A stretch of 64,000 nt of DNA from Candidatus Bacteroides merdavium (GCA_019116805.1 DXAV01000056.1:1-64000), one strand, 5' to 3'; numbered from the stretch's first letter, positions 7,980 to 16,642 are shown. Numbers and translations are program-made. Notes: generated by a model from the letters alone, not told the origin.

Positions 7980-10778
7980 TCAAAAGTTGATTTTGAAGCC
8001 GGCGTTGACGCGTACACCATAGTATTCAGCCTGCATGCTGCGGTCGGGTGTACCCTGATAGTAGCGCAGAGGCTGGTTCAGCAGGTTGGTAGCTTCGGCA
8101 TAGAAGGTTGTCTTGAATTTCTTGCCGAAGGTATAGCTGGCGTTCAGGTCCATATAGTTTACCTTGTCGTAGTAGCGGTCGTAGAAGGCTTCCTCACCTA
8201 CTTCATCGATAAAGTCGCTGGCGAAGTTGTAGCTGAGACGTACGTTGAAACCGGCCTTGTCGAAGTAGAGCGAGGCATTGGCTGTGTGTTCAGGTGAACC
8301 GGGCATACGGAGGTCTTCGTTTTCACGGCCCTCAAAATTGAAGTTCTTCACTTTGCTGTATGTATAAGTGTAGTTACCGTAAAAACCGATGCATTTCAAG
8401 GCTGGGGCAATAAAGCCGAAATCGCGCTGGTAGGCCAGCTCTACACCGAGTACGTCAGCGTCACCGGCATTGCGGGGTTGCTTCATTTCTTCGTAGGTAA
8501 TCCCCTTATATTCGTAGTTGTGCTGGCGGTAGTCCACGATGAAGTCGTTGATTTTCTTGTAAAACAGGCCTGCGCTTACCAGACCTATGCTCTTGAAATA
8601 ATATTCGGCACTGAGGTCGAAGTTGTAGCTGAGCGTCGGGTTCAGGTCGGGATTACCGAAAGCAATATCTTCTTTGTCGATGATGACATTGGGTACCAGG
8701 TTGGCATATTTGGGTCGTGCCAAAGTATTGGTGAAAGAGGCACGGAGTTTCAGGTCATCGTTCACGTCATACTTGACAAGTACCGAAGGCAATACGTTGA
8801 TGTAACTCTGTGACTTTTCAGGAGTTTTGGTAAAGCTTTCATCCTTACCACTCTCTTTGCCGTCGTCGTACGCATATCCGCTGTAGGTGACGTGGGTATT
8901 CTCCAGACGCAGACCGGCCATCAGATTCCATTTCTTGCCCAACTGCTGATCGAAACGAATATATCCCGCACTGACTGTCTCGTGTGCCTCGTAGTTCTCA
9001 CACATCTCATCGTATTTGATTTCTTGTTCGAATTGGTTGGCATCGGTCAGATTAAGGTCACCCACATATTCCTTCTTCACAAAGTTTCCTGCTTTATAGC
9101 GGTCGCCTCCCATATAGCCGTTACGGCTCTCGTTTTGCAGGTGACCGAAGGCATCGGCGATGAAGGCATCCTCGTCCATGGGGCTGTACTCATAAAAGTC
9201 AATCCACATGTTTTTGTTTTTGTCAACCACTTTGGCACCAAACTTCAGCTTGTTACTATATTTGCCCTTGACAAGCGGTAATTCGAAATTCGCGCTGAAC
9301 TTGAGGTCTTTCTCCTTGATGTCTTCAAACTGTTCTGTCAATTCATCCAGCTCGAAGCTGTTATCATTACTCTTGTCCAACAGGATATTCTGTCCGTCGG
9401 CGGGCGACATGTAAGGACGACGGATGTCACTCCAGTCGGTATTCATGGCTACACCTTCCTTCTTGAAGGCCAGATAACGTTCATGGGGGCGTTCCTCACC
9501 AGCCTGGGCGTAAGACGCTTTCCAGTCGAATTTCAACTTACCGAAGAGATGTTCGCCACCTAGAGTGAAGTCCATGGTGCGCTGGCGTTCCAGACGGGCA
9601 TAACGTTGGTTGGGACCACCGGACTTGGTTTCGTAGATAACTTCGTATTCGTTGGGGGTTTCATCATCCCATTTATAAGTGTGGCGATAACGGTTCTCCC
9701 AGTCGTTACGGTTGTTGAAGATACCCTTGAAGTCTATTTTGTGGTTGGCGTTGATTTCCCAATCCAGAGCCAACGAATAACTCTGGCGTTCGCGGGTGAC
9801 ATAATACTGGCGTACTTCGTATTCGTCGATAACCACTTCACCGTCTTCATTCCGTTCGTAGGCCATCTCCACGTCATCGCTACCTGCAGGATTGTTCTGA
9901 TAAGAAGCGGATACCATTAGACCCAGCTTGTCGTTGAAGAAGCGGTCACCGTAAGTGAAGCCCAGATTTAGGGCAGCTTTGTTACTTACCCAGTTATATC
10001 CCGTACCGGCTGTAGCGGCGATGGTGCGCTTGTAGGGTGAATTTTTGGTAACCAGATTGATGCTGCCTCCGATAGCATCGGCATCCATATCGGGAGTCAC
10101 AACCTTGTTCACCTCGATGGTCTGAATCATGTCGGCAGGGATAAGGTCAAGCTGTACGCTGCGTGTCTCACCTTCAGCCGAAGGAACACGGTTGCCATTG
10201 ATGGTGACAGAGCTGAGATCAGCACTTGTTCCACGTACCTGTCCGAAACGAGCCTCACCCTGATCGTACTGTACATTAATACCACTGATACGTTTTAAGG
10301 CATCACCGATGTTTGAGTCGGGGAACTTGCCTACCTGATCAGCCGATACAACATTCTTGATACTCAGGCTGCTGCGCTGTGAGTTGATGGCACGACGTTG
10401 TCCCTGGAAGGCACCGCCTACAACCACTTCTTGCAGCTCAAGGCCTTCATTCAGTATGACGTCCTTGTCCAGTGTCTTACCTTCGGGTACAGTAATCTTC
10501 AGTTCGACAGGTGAATAACCCACGTAGGTTACTTTTACGGTGTAAGTTCCCGGATCAAGGTTCGGGAATGTATAGAAACCATTGACATCACTGGTGACAC
10601 CAGTGTGTAATTTCTCAATGTAGATGGAAGCACCTGGCAGGGTTTGCTTGGTGTTGTCGATTACACGGCCTCGTATTGCTCCTTTGGCCTCATTGGCAGT
10701 TTCGTCAGCCATCATAGGAGTGGCAGTAGTGGTCAAAAATAGAAAAGAATAAATCAATCCTTTTACAATCTGTTTCAT
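7980..10778 (-). CDS. TonB-dependent receptor with carboxypeptidase-like N-domain
   Basis: A 932-residue outer-membrane beta-barrel transporter. A signal peptide (about 1-24, ending MMADETANEA) is followed by a carboxypeptidase regulatory-like domain (about 34-115; GRVIDNTKQTLPGASIYIE, GFYTFPNLDPGTYTV). Next come the plug (about 125-240; ISGINVQYDQGEARFGQVRG, then VTPDMDADAIGGSINLVTK) and the barrel, ending with aromatic GVRVNAGFKINF. No SusD partner follows. The neighbour is the phosphoesterase, so uptake of a phosphorylated compound or a phosphate-linked nutrient is a reasonable inference, not shown. A minus-strand TACTTTTG motif (10808-10815) and ATG with good spacing define the start. Confidence 0.92.
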   Translation of the reverse strand: MKQIVKGLIYSFLFLTTTATPMMADETANEAKGAIRGRVIDNTKQTLPGASIYIEKLHTGVTSDVNGFYTFPNLDPGTYTVKVTYVGYSPVELKITVPEGKTLDKDVILNEGLELQEVVVGGAFQGQRRAINSQRSSLSIKNVVSADQVGKFPDSNIGDALKRISGINVQYDQGEARFGQVRGTSADLSSVTINGNRVPSAEGETRSVQLDLIPADMIQTIEVNKVVTPDMDADAIGGSINLVTKNSPYKRTIAATAGTGYNWVSNKAALNLGFTYGDRFFNDKLGLMVSASYQNNPAGSDDVEMAYERNEDGEVVIDEYEVRQYYVTRERQSYSLALDWEINANHKIDFKGIFNNRNDWENRYRHTYKWDDETPNEYEVIYETKSGGPNQRYARLERQRTMDFTLGGEHLFGKLKFDWKASYAQAGEERPHERYLAFKKEGVAMNTDWSDIRRPYMSPADGQNILLDKSNDNSFELDELTEQFEDIKEKDLKFSANFELPLVKGKYSNKLKFGAKVVDKNKNMWIDFYEYSPMDEDAFIADAFGHLQNESRNGYMGGDRYKAGNFVKKEYVGDLNLTDANQFEQEIKYDEMCENYEAHETVSAGYIRFDQQLGKKWNLMAGLRLENTHVTYSGYAYDDGKESGKDESFTKTPEKSQSYINVLPSVLVKYDVNDDLKLRASFTNTLARPKYANLVPNVIIDKEDIAFGNPDLNPTLSYNFDLSAEYYFKSIGLVSAGLFYKKINDFIVDYRQHNYEYKGITYEEMKQPRNAGDADVLGVELAYQRDFGFIAPALKCIGFYGNYTYTYSKVKNFNFEGRENEDLRMPGSPEHTANASLYFDKAGFNVRLSYNFASDFIDEVGEEAFYDRYYDKVNYMDLNASYTFGKKFKTTFYAEATNLLNQPLRYYQGTPDRSMQAEYYGVRVNAGFKINF

Positions 10779-10807
10779 ACCTGTTTTTTGCTGTTATTAT
10801 TTTGCCG

Positions 10808-10815
10808 CAAAAGTA
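10808..10815 (-). promoter_or_regulatory. -7 promoter motif of the TonB receptor operon
   Basis: The complement reads TACTTTTG (TAnnTTTG), 30 bp before the receptor ATG. Confidence 0.5.
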
Positions 10816-10896
10816 GAGGTATGGGGTTACGCCTCTTTTACAAGCTTTTGAAGAAGCCATAACAAAGTTGTTTCAAAGCAATTACAAGTAGTGACG

Positions 10897-12096
10897 TCAG
10901 GGTTTGCTGCATCGTAAAAGAACTTTTTGCCCGTCGTTAAGGGTCGTGGCAAAAAGGTAAATATCTCCTCCTTCGGCTAGTTTGAGCCGTTTGCGCAGGT
11001 CGGCCACGGTAGCGGGGAAGTTGCGTACGGTGATATTGGCTTTACGTACATCGGCCAGTAGTTCCTTGACTTCACGCTTGCCGAAGCCACACCAGCCATC
11101 AATGCGGAACATACGGCCTGGAAAGTGAGGTAGGCATGTGTCTGCGGTGTAGAGGTGGCTGTTGGTATGCAATTTCTCTATCTTATATCTATGGGAGAGG
11201 CTGCGGAAAGCACCGGCTTTGAGCAGCGAGGCATTAGGCTCATAAAGGTAGGTACGGGGAGTATCAGTATGGCTGCATGGGGCTTCCTGCTCTTCACGGC
11301 GGGTGAAGGATAAGGTATCGTCAATGGTGGAGAGGTTGATACAACGAATGGGTACGTCATCTGCTTGGAAAACCTCGTTGCGGGCCAGTACCAGCAGTAG
11401 TTCTTTACATTCTCCTGCTACGGAGACCACGTGTGCCTCCATGACATGTTTTAGTGTATGTAGGGCCTGTGTCAGGTCAAGCATGGGCGATAGCTTTACC
11501 AATACACGGGCGGCCTTTTCCAGCAACAGGGGTTCAAGGGTGGCAACGTTAGGCTCACAGTCGGCAACCGCCACTGTCTTGCTGCCGTGTCCGTCCCGTC
11601 GGGCGGGGTCGAGATAAATCCAGTCCACGGTAGGCATCTGTTGTAGGTATTCCACACCGTCGGCATGGATAATTCGTGCTGTATCCAGTTCCAGTATAGG
11701 AAAATTATGTCGTGCTACGTTACACAGCATTTCTTGTCGTTCTACGTAAGTGGCTTGCTCGAAGTGGGGAGCTAAAAAAGAAAAGTCAATGCCGAAACCT
11801 CCCGTCAGATCTGCCAAAGATTGGCATGGTCCGTCATAATTGGCCAAGACCGAGGCCTTATAACGTGCTGTCACCTCCGATGAGCACTGTTCCATGGAGA
11901 GATGAGGTGGGTAGAGGATTCCTTCCTTGGCAGTCCATGTCGGTACCTTGGCTTTGGCCGTTTGCCAGCCCGCAATCTGTATCAGGGCAGTAGGCATGTC
12001 CACGAGTGGATATTTGCTGGCTTGCAGGGCCAGTGTACGCACATCTTCAAGTCGGTGCTCGGCAATAAATCGGAGAGTGGCTTCGGTTAGTGTCAT
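10897..12096 (-). CDS. SAM-dependent methyltransferase with THUMP-like domain
   Basis: A 399-residue cytosolic protein. The Rossmann methyltransferase core (about 90-250) shows LADLTGGFGIDFSFLA (motif I), YVERQEMLCNVARHNF and DWIYLDPARRDGHGSK, the last resembling nucleic-acid methyltransferase NPP/DPA motifs. The C-terminal part (FPGRMFRIDGWCGFGKREVK to IYLFATTLNDGQKVLLRC) is the THUMP-like domain found in Bacteroidetes homologues, so an RNA substrate is likely. ATG 12096 is chosen over an upstream TTG at 12117 because that TTG lies beside the tRNA terminator stem. The gene is downstream of tRNA-Met. Confidence 0.82.
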   Translation of the reverse strand: MTLTEATLRFIAEHRLEDVRTLALQASKYPLVDMPTALIQIAGWQTAKAKVPTWTAKEGILYPPHLSMEQCSSEVTARYKASVLANYDGPCQSLADLTGGFGIDFSFLAPHFEQATYVERQEMLCNVARHNFPILELDTARIIHADGVEYLQQMPTVDWIYLDPARRDGHGSKTVAVADCEPNVATLEPLLLEKAARVLVKLSPMLDLTQALHTLKHVMEAHVVSVAGECKELLLVLARNEVFQADDVPIRCINLSTIDDTLSFTRREEQEAPCSHTDTPRTYLYEPNASLLKAGAFRSLSHRYKIEKLHTNSHLYTADTCLPHFPGRMFRIDGWCGFGKREVKELLADVRKANITVRNFPATVADLRKRLKLAEGGDIYLFATTLNDGQKVLLRCSKP

Positions 12097-12117
12097 AGGC
12101 GCTTGCTCTTTCAACAA

Positions 12118-12150
12118 AAAAGGCTCTATTCTGTTAAGAATGAGCCTTTT
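12118..12150 (-). terminator. Terminator of tRNA-Met
   Basis: On the minus strand AAAAGGCTCATTC pairs with GAATAGAGCCTTTT (one bulge) and is followed by a T run. It lies directly after the tRNA and before the methyltransferase start. Confidence 0.75.
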
Positions 12151-12156
12151 AGTTTG

Positions 12157-12230
12157 TGGACCAGCCTGGGCTTGAACCAGGGACCTCCAGATTATGAGTC
12201 TGTTGCTCTAACCAACTGAGCTACAAGTCC
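12157..12230 (-). tRNA. tRNA-Met (anticodon CAT)
   Basis: The minus strand gives a 74-nt cloverleaf: acceptor GGACTTG pairing with CTGGTCC (a G-T and one weak pair), D-arm GCTC-AGTTGGTTA-GAGC, anticodon loop CTCATAA, and T-arm CCTGG-TTCAAGC-CCAGG. Discriminator A; CCA is not encoded. The loop context (ACTCATAAT) fits elongator Met. An Ile tRNA with modified C34 has the same anticodon and cannot be fully excluded. Confidence 0.92.
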
Positions 12231-12319
12231 GGTGTATCCTTTCGGGGATAGCGGTGCAAAATTAGCACATTCCGTTGAATTATGCAAGGGATTGCAGGAA
12301 AAATGCTTTTCCTTTGGTT

Positions 12320-12631
12320 TTAGAAATTGTATTTCCGTTTAGGATTTTTGGGAAACCAGCCTTTTTTGACACGTTCTTCCTGCTCGAACACTTCTTTGAT
12401 GGTCCAGAAGGAGGAGAAGGCGAATACACCCAACAGGGAAGAGAACAGGATGTTCTCCACGCAGATGGAAGCTACCACTCCTGCTATACCCAGCAGGAGG
12501 AAAACCCACCAGCAACGCGTACCCCAATAATACTCGGCCTTGACCACGACAGGGTGGAAGAAACCGATGATGAGGAAGGTGCAAATGCCGATGAAGAGAC
12601 CTGAAAGGCCGAACTTACTTAGAATTTCCAT
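12320..12631 (-). CDS. DUF4491 family membrane protein
   Basis: A small integral membrane protein of 103 residues. It has about four hydrophobic segments (LSGLFIGICTFLIIGFFHPV, WWVFLLLGIAGVVASICV, LFSSLLGVFAFSSFWTI in order) and a basic C-terminal tail, GWFPKNPKRKYNF. Sequence and length match the Bacteroidetes DUF4491 family, of unknown function. It follows the Lrp-type regulator on the same strand with a hairpin in between, so the two may be partly co-transcribed. Confidence 0.75.
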   Translation of the reverse strand: MEILSKFGLSGLFIGICTFLIIGFFHPVVVKAEYYWGTRCWWVFLLLGIAGVVASICVENILFSSLLGVFAFSSFWTIKEVFEQEERVKKGWFPKNPKRKYNF

Positions 12632-12656
12632 AGTTAATCTTTGAGAATAGAAGTTT

Positions 12657-12702
12657 CCATGACAGCAGGTTTGATCTATGGACTATACACCTGCTGTCAT
12701 GG
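12657..12702 (-). terminator. Hairpin between lrp-like gene and DUF4491
   Basis: CCATGACAGCAGGT (12657-12670) and its exact complement (12689-12702) enclose 18 bases. There is no long T run on either side, so it may be a weak terminator or an attenuator within the minus-strand unit. Confidence 0.55.
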
Positions 12703-12716
12703 AGACGGTTGTGGGG

Positions 12717-13178
12717 TTATTCCTGACAGATGGGAATTTCTTTTTTAATGCTCTGCTCCAGTGAAATTAGTGTCTCGGTAGCCGTAACGCCGGGTATTTC
12801 CTGCATCTTGTTGTTCAGCAGGTCCATCAGGTGCTCGTTGTCACGGGCATATACCTTGGTCAGCATGGTGTAGGGACCGGTGGTGAAATGGCATTCTACA
12901 ATCTCGGGGATTTTATTCAGCTCAGCCACTACGGTTTTGTACATGGAGCCTTTCTCCAGCTTGATACCTACGTAGGTACAGGTACGATATCCCAGTGATT
13001 TGGGATTTACGTGGTAGCCGGAGCCTACAATGACGCCCAAATCAATCAATCGCTGTACGCGTTGGTGAATGGCGGCGCGTGACACGCCACACTCGGCTGC
13101 TACATCCTTAAACGGAATACGGGCATTTTGGGAAATGATTTCCAAAATTTGACGGTCCAGATTGTCTATTTTCTCCAT
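12717..13178 (-). CDS. Lrp/AsnC-family transcriptional regulator
   Basis: 153 residues from ATG 13178 (MEKIDNLDRQILEIISQNAR). The N-terminal winged HTH has FKDVAAECGVSRAAIHQRVQ with the recognition helix. The C-terminal RAM/AsnC effector domain (about 70-145) has GPYTMLTKVYARDNEHLMDL and IPGVTATETLISLEQS. Such proteins form octamers that sense amino acids. The target is unknown. An upstream ATG in the frame lies beyond the promoter motif TATATTTG (complement of 13220-13227) and is too close to it, so 13178 is preferred. Confidence 0.9.
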   Translation of the reverse strand: MEKIDNLDRQILEIISQNARIPFKDVAAECGVSRAAIHQRVQRLIDLGVIVGSGYHVNPKSLGYRTCTYVGIKLEKGSMYKTVVAELNKIPEIVECHFTTGPYTMLTKVYARDNEHLMDLLNNKMQEIPGVTATETLISLEQSIKKEIPICQE

Positions 13179-13276
13179 AATATACGTTTGTAAGTTATTT
13201 GTTGTTATCAAATAGTAAGCAAATATAGGACTTAATTTTAATTTTATCTATAGAAGTGCAGGAAAAAATAGGGAAA

Positions 13277-13328
13277 AGTAAAAAAAGAAACGGATGAGAC
13301 CGCTGTTTGGCAGCATTTGTCCCATCCG
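13277..13328 (-). terminator. Terminator of the FKBP gene pair
   Basis: Minus-strand hairpin CGGATGGGAC...GTCTCATCCG (13291-13300 with 13319-13328, one mismatch) followed by TTTCTTTTTTTAC. It ends the two-gene FKBP transcript. Confidence 0.75.
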
Positions 13329-13365
13329 CTATGTTTGTCATTTTGACACGAAGGTGTCTGAATAT

Positions 13366-14253
13366 TTATTTCTTTTTGCCGATACCTACCAGTTCTACTT
13401 CGAATATCAGGGTAGAGAAAGGTTTGATGTTTGCACCAGTAGCTCTTGAACCGTATGCCAGGTCGTAAGGGATATAGAGTTCCCACTTGGAACCTACAGG
13501 CATCATGGTCAGTGCTTCCGTCCATCCTTTGATTACTTGGTTGGCGCGGAAGGTAGCGGGCTGCGATTTACCATCTTTGTCTTTACGCTTGTAGGAGCTG
13601 TCGAACTCAGTACCGTCAATCAGCGTACCCTTATAGTTCACTTGTACATAACTGGTGTCGGCAGGAATTGCGCCTGTGCCTTTGGTCAGGATCTTGTATT
13701 GCAGGCCGCTTTCGGTTGTCACTACGCCTTCTTTAGCCTTGTTCTCTTCCAGGAATTTCTTGCCTTCGGCGATAACGTCGGCATATTGCTTCTCCAGTGC
13801 CTTTTCTCTTACGATTTCCATCTGAGTCTGCATATAGCCTTGGGCAAACATTTTGTCCATCTGGCCCTTGCCTACTACGCCGGCGATGAATCCTGCGAGC
13901 AGGTTTTCACGGCTGAGGCTCTGCGTGGAGTCATTGCCAAAAATCTGCTGGTTGAACCCTTCCACCCATTGCTTGCTGACCATCTGGCCTACCTGCAGAC
14001 CGGTCATATAGGCTACGTCTTTCTGTTCAATCTTGATAGCGCCTTCGTTGAAGCCTTTGATGAATTCGGCCATCTGGGTGCTGTCAATGCCTTGCTGCAT
14101 CAGGAACTGGTCGAGACCTTCCGTACGAGCCATACCGATGGCGTAAGAGAGTGAGTCAATGTCTGTTGACAAGTTGGCCTTGGGGGCCTGAGCCGTACAA
14201 GACGACAAGGCTGCCGCAGCGGCCAGCGTCATGATAAATGTTACTTTCTTCAT
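13366..14253 (-). CDS. Periplasmic FKBP-type prolyl isomerase, lipoprotein
   Basis: A 295-residue Mip/FkpA-type protein that isomerises Xaa-Pro bonds during envelope protein folding. The signal has lipobox ALSSC (Cys19). An N-terminal helical dimerisation domain (about 30-180; SLSYAIGMARTEGLDQFL) leads into the FKBP domain (about 185-295). That domain has VQVNYKGTLIDGTEFDSS, VIKGWTEALTMMPVGSKWEL and YIPYDLAYGSRATGANIKPF, with the active-site aromatic residues present. It lies 18 bp downstream of a shorter FKBP gene, forming an operon. Confidence 0.93.
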   Translation of the reverse strand: MKKVTFIMTLAAAAALSSCTAQAPKANLSTDIDSLSYAIGMARTEGLDQFLMQQGIDSTQMAEFIKGFNEGAIKIEQKDVAYMTGLQVGQMVSKQWVEGFNQQIFGNDSTQSLSRENLLAGFIAGVVGKGQMDKMFAQGYMQTQMEIVREKALEKQYADVIAEGKKFLEENKAKEGVVTTESGLQYKILTKGTGAIPADTSYVQVNYKGTLIDGTEFDSSYKRKDKDGKSQPATFRANQVIKGWTEALTMMPVGSKWELYIPYDLAYGSRATGANIKPFSTLIFEVELVGIGKKK

Positions 14254-14271
14254 TTTGTCTTTTGATTATTT

Positions 14272-14865
14272 TTATTTGGATAATATTTTCAGAAGTTCCA
14301 CTTCGAAGATCAGCGTGCTGTGGGGCGGAATCATTTCGCCTGCGCCATGTGCGCCGTAGCCCAAGTCGCTGGGAATGTAGAGTTTCCATTTGGCGCCTTC
14401 GGGCATCAGCTGGAGAGCTTCCACCCAACCGGGGATTACCTGGCTGACACCGAATGTAGCAGGCTGGCCGCGCTTGATGGAGCTGTCGAAGAGGGTGCCG
14501 TCCACCAGCGTACCTTCGTAGTGGCATTGCACCTGGTCGTCTATTTTGGCATAATGGCCTACATTGCCTTCCTTAATTACTTCATATTGCAGGCCGCTGG
14601 GCAGGGTCACCACGCCCGGACGCTGCTTGTTTTCTTCAAGGAACTTCTTGCCCTTTTCGATGTTCTCGGCGTTGATGCGGGCTTCCATCTCTTCGAAATA
14701 TTTGTTTACGATGTCGCGTGCTTCAGTGTGGGTGATTTCCGTCGGGTTACCGTTCAGCACGTCGCTGATGGCGCGTGCGAAATCATCTACTGAGATGCCC
14801 TTGGCACCCATGCTCAACAAGTTCTGACCTATACCCAGGCCGATTGCATAACTGAATTTGTCCAT
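14272..14865 (-). CDS. FKBP-type prolyl isomerase, probably cytoplasmic
   Basis: A 197-residue homologue of the downstream lipoprotein, without a signal peptide (starts MDKFSYAIGLGIGQNLLSMG). A helical N-domain (about 1-85) precedes the FKBP domain (about 88-197) with VQCHYEGTLVDGTLFDSS, VIPGWVEALQLMPEGAKWKL and YIPSDLGYGAHGAGEMIPPH. Likely chaperone/isomerase of cytosolic clients. A minus-strand TACTTTTG motif (14886-14893) precedes the ATG. The pair probably arose by duplication, one copy gaining or losing the export signal. Confidence 0.92.
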   Translation of the reverse strand: MDKFSYAIGLGIGQNLLSMGAKGISVDDFARAISDVLNGNPTEITHTEARDIVNKYFEEMEARINAENIEKGKKFLEENKQRPGVVTLPSGLQYEVIKEGNVGHYAKIDDQVQCHYEGTLVDGTLFDSSIKRGQPATFGVSQVIPGWVEALQLMPEGAKWKLYIPSDLGYGAHGAGEMIPPHSTLIFEVELLKILSK

Positions 14866-14969
14866 AGTTCTTATTTTATGAGTCGCAAAAGTACGGGTTT
14901 TATTTGAATGATAGTTGTTTGCAGCATTTAAAATTTCTTATTTATGTGATAACTTGGATATTCTTTTCT

Positions 14970-14977
14970 TATCTTTG
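14970..14977 (+). promoter_or_regulatory. -7 promoter motif of the sirtuin gene
   Basis: TATCTTTG, 36 bp before the sirtuin ATG. The ribosome site AAAGGAG follows at about 14996-15002. Confidence 0.5.
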
Positions 14978-15005
14978 GTGTACAAATGCTTAAAGAAAGG
15001 AGTAC

Positions 15006-15716
15006 ATGATGAAAAATCTGGTAGTATTGTCGGGTGCGGGCATGAGTGCCGAAAGCGGTATCAGTACCTTCCGCGATGCGGGCGGCCTGTGGGACCGCTA
15101 TCCTGTGGAGCAGGTGGCCACTCCCGAGGGATATGCGCGCAATCCCGAACTGGTCATCAACTTTTATAACGAGCGGCGCAGGCAACTGCTTGACGTGAAG
15201 CCCAACGAGGGACACATCGGCGTGGCGCAGCTGGAAAAGGATTTCAATGTGACGGTCGTCACGCAGAACATTGACAATCTGCACGAGCGGGCAGGTAGTA
15301 CGAAGGTCATTCATCTGCATGGCGAACTGACGAAAATGTGCTCCAGCCGTGATCCTTATGACCAGCGTTATATCAAGGAGCTGAAGCCCGAGGAGTATGA
15401 AACCCGCGCGACCGACCGTGCGGGCGATGGCAGCCCCCTGCGCCCTTTCATCGTGTGGTTCGGCGAGGCTGTGCCCGAGATTGAGACGGCCATCGGCTAC
15501 GTGGAGCAGGCCGACATCTTCGTCATCATCGGCACGTCGATGAATGTCTATCCTGCCGCCGGATTGCTTCACTACGTCCCTGCCCGAGCCGAGGTTTACC
15601 TCATCGATCCCAAGCCTGTGGATACGCACAGCACACGCCCGATACATGTCATTCAAAAAGGAGCATCCGAAGGGGTGAAGGAATTACGTACTTTGCTGGG
15701 TTGTGGAGCTTTCTGA
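15006..15716 (+). CDS. cobB: NAD-dependent protein deacylase, sirtuin (CobB-like)
   Basis: A 236-residue Sir2-family enzyme that removes acyl groups from lysine using NAD+. Motifs: LSGAGMSAESGISTFRDAGG (NAD binding, about 5-25), TQNIDNLHERAG (about 90), catalytic His in HLHGE (about 107), IVWFGEAVPE and IIGTSMNVYPAAGL. Y-N-E-R in FYNERRR matches the Tyr-x-x-Arg pair that favours succinyl/malonyl-lysine. The usual four zinc-binding cysteines after HGE are not present; only KMCSSRD has one Cys. Start 15006 or the adjacent ATG 15009; AAAGGAG is well placed. It is monocistronic. Confidence 0.92.
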   Translation: MMKNLVVLSGAGMSAESGISTFRDAGGLWDRYPVEQVATPEGYARNPELVINFYNERRRQLLDVKPNEGHIGVAQLEKDFNVTVVTQNIDNLHERAGSTKVIHLHGELTKMCSSRDPYDQRYIKELKPEEYETRATDRAGDGSPLRPFIVWFGEAVPEIETAIGYVEQADIFVIIGTSMNVYPAAGLLHYVPARAEVYLIDPKPVDTHSTRPIHVIQKGASEGVKELRTLLGCGAF

Positions 15717-15766
15717 TAATCTTGTGAGTATATGAAAACTTTGCCCCAGGCATTGCCTGCGGGAAA

Positions 15767-15854
15767 AGCATTGTTTTCCATCAAAGAAAGCAATGCTTTT
15801 TTTCGTACAAAACATTGCTTTCTCCGAAGGAAAACATAACCTGCTTTGGGGATA
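15767..15854. repeat. Tandem 22-bp units with AGCATTGC core
   Basis: Units begin at 15767, 15789, 15811 and 15833, an exact 22-bp period, with starts AGCATTGTTTT, AGCAATGCTTT, AACATTGCTTT and AACATAACCTG. The second contains AAAGCAATGCTTT, a perfect palindrome. CAGGCATTGCCTG (15747-15759), another perfect palindrome, precedes the array out of phase. It lies between the convergent sirtuin and glycosyltransferase genes. The same core occurs in the array at 57498. Confidence 0.8.
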
Positions 15855-15895
15855 CAGAAAGTAAGGTATGGTGAGGTTCGGAATTTCTCTTTCGT

Positions 15896-16642
15896 TTACT
15901 TCTTCAGCAGTAGGCGCAGGACGAACCACAGGTGGAAGGTTATGGTACTCACCCAGCCGTAGTGGTGGGTCATGATACGGAAGCGTTCCTTGAGCGAGGC
16001 TTTATGATTGCGTGTCGTCATGCCTTCGGCCAGGTAGTCGATGAGGGTGAGATGGGTATTGTGGAGCACTTTCGCCTTCTTCATGATTTTGATACACCAG
16101 TCGAAGTCTGCCGAGAAGCGGTAGCGCAGATCATAGGGTATGGCTAATTCGCGCTTGGCGAAGAAGGCTTGGTGGCACACGAGCATCCCCATTCGGAAAC
16201 TTTTCCATGTTAAAACGTCAGGGGACGAGAGGCGGCGCATACGCAGGAAGTGGCCTGCGTGATCAACGAGGGCCGTCTCGCCGTAGAGTACGTCGGGCAG
16301 TTGTGTACCGTGTATGGAGTGTACTATCTGTTGCAAAGTATCGTCCTCGTGGAAGCTGTCACCTGCATTCAGGAAGCACAGGTAGTCGCCCGTAGCCAGA
16401 CGGATGCCCTTGTTCATGGCGTCGTAAAGCCCTCTGTCCGGCTCGCTGACAACGATGGCAATACGTTCGCGGTAGCGGTTCACGATGTCCATCGTTCGGT
16501 CCTTCGAGGCACCGTCCACGATGATGTACTCTACGTGGTGGTAGGTTTGCGAAATGACACTTTGGATGGTGTCTTCGATGGTCGCCTCGGCGTTGTAGCA
16601 GACGGTGATGACGCTGAATTTCGGGGTGGGGTGGTTATGCAT
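15896..16642 (-). CDS. Family 2 glycosyltransferase
   Basis: A 248-residue GT-A enzyme. N-terminal FSVITVCYNAEATIEDTIQS and IIVDGASKDRTMDIV form the nucleotide-sugar site. FLNAGDSFHEDDTL supplies the D-x-D-like metal motif, and residues about 170-190 (YRFSADFDWCIKIMKK) the acceptor region, as in WcaA/WfgS-type enzymes. The C-terminus (FHLWFVLRLLLKK) is hydrophobic and probably sits at the membrane. It overlaps the upstream GT4 gene by 8 bp, so translation is coupled. Probable role in surface polysaccharide assembly; the sugar is not predictable. Confidence 0.9.
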   Translation of the reverse strand: MHNHPTPKFSVITVCYNAEATIEDTIQSVISQTYHHVEYIIVDGASKDRTMDIVNRYRERIAIVVSEPDRGLYDAMNKGIRLATGDYLCFLNAGDSFHEDDTLQQIVHSIHGTQLPDVLYGETALVDHAGHFLRMRRLSSPDVLTWKSFRMGMLVCHQAFFAKRELAIPYDLRYRFSADFDWCIKIMKKAKVLHNTHLTLIDYLAEGMTTRNHKASLKERFRIMTHHYGWVSTITFHLWFVLRLLLKK

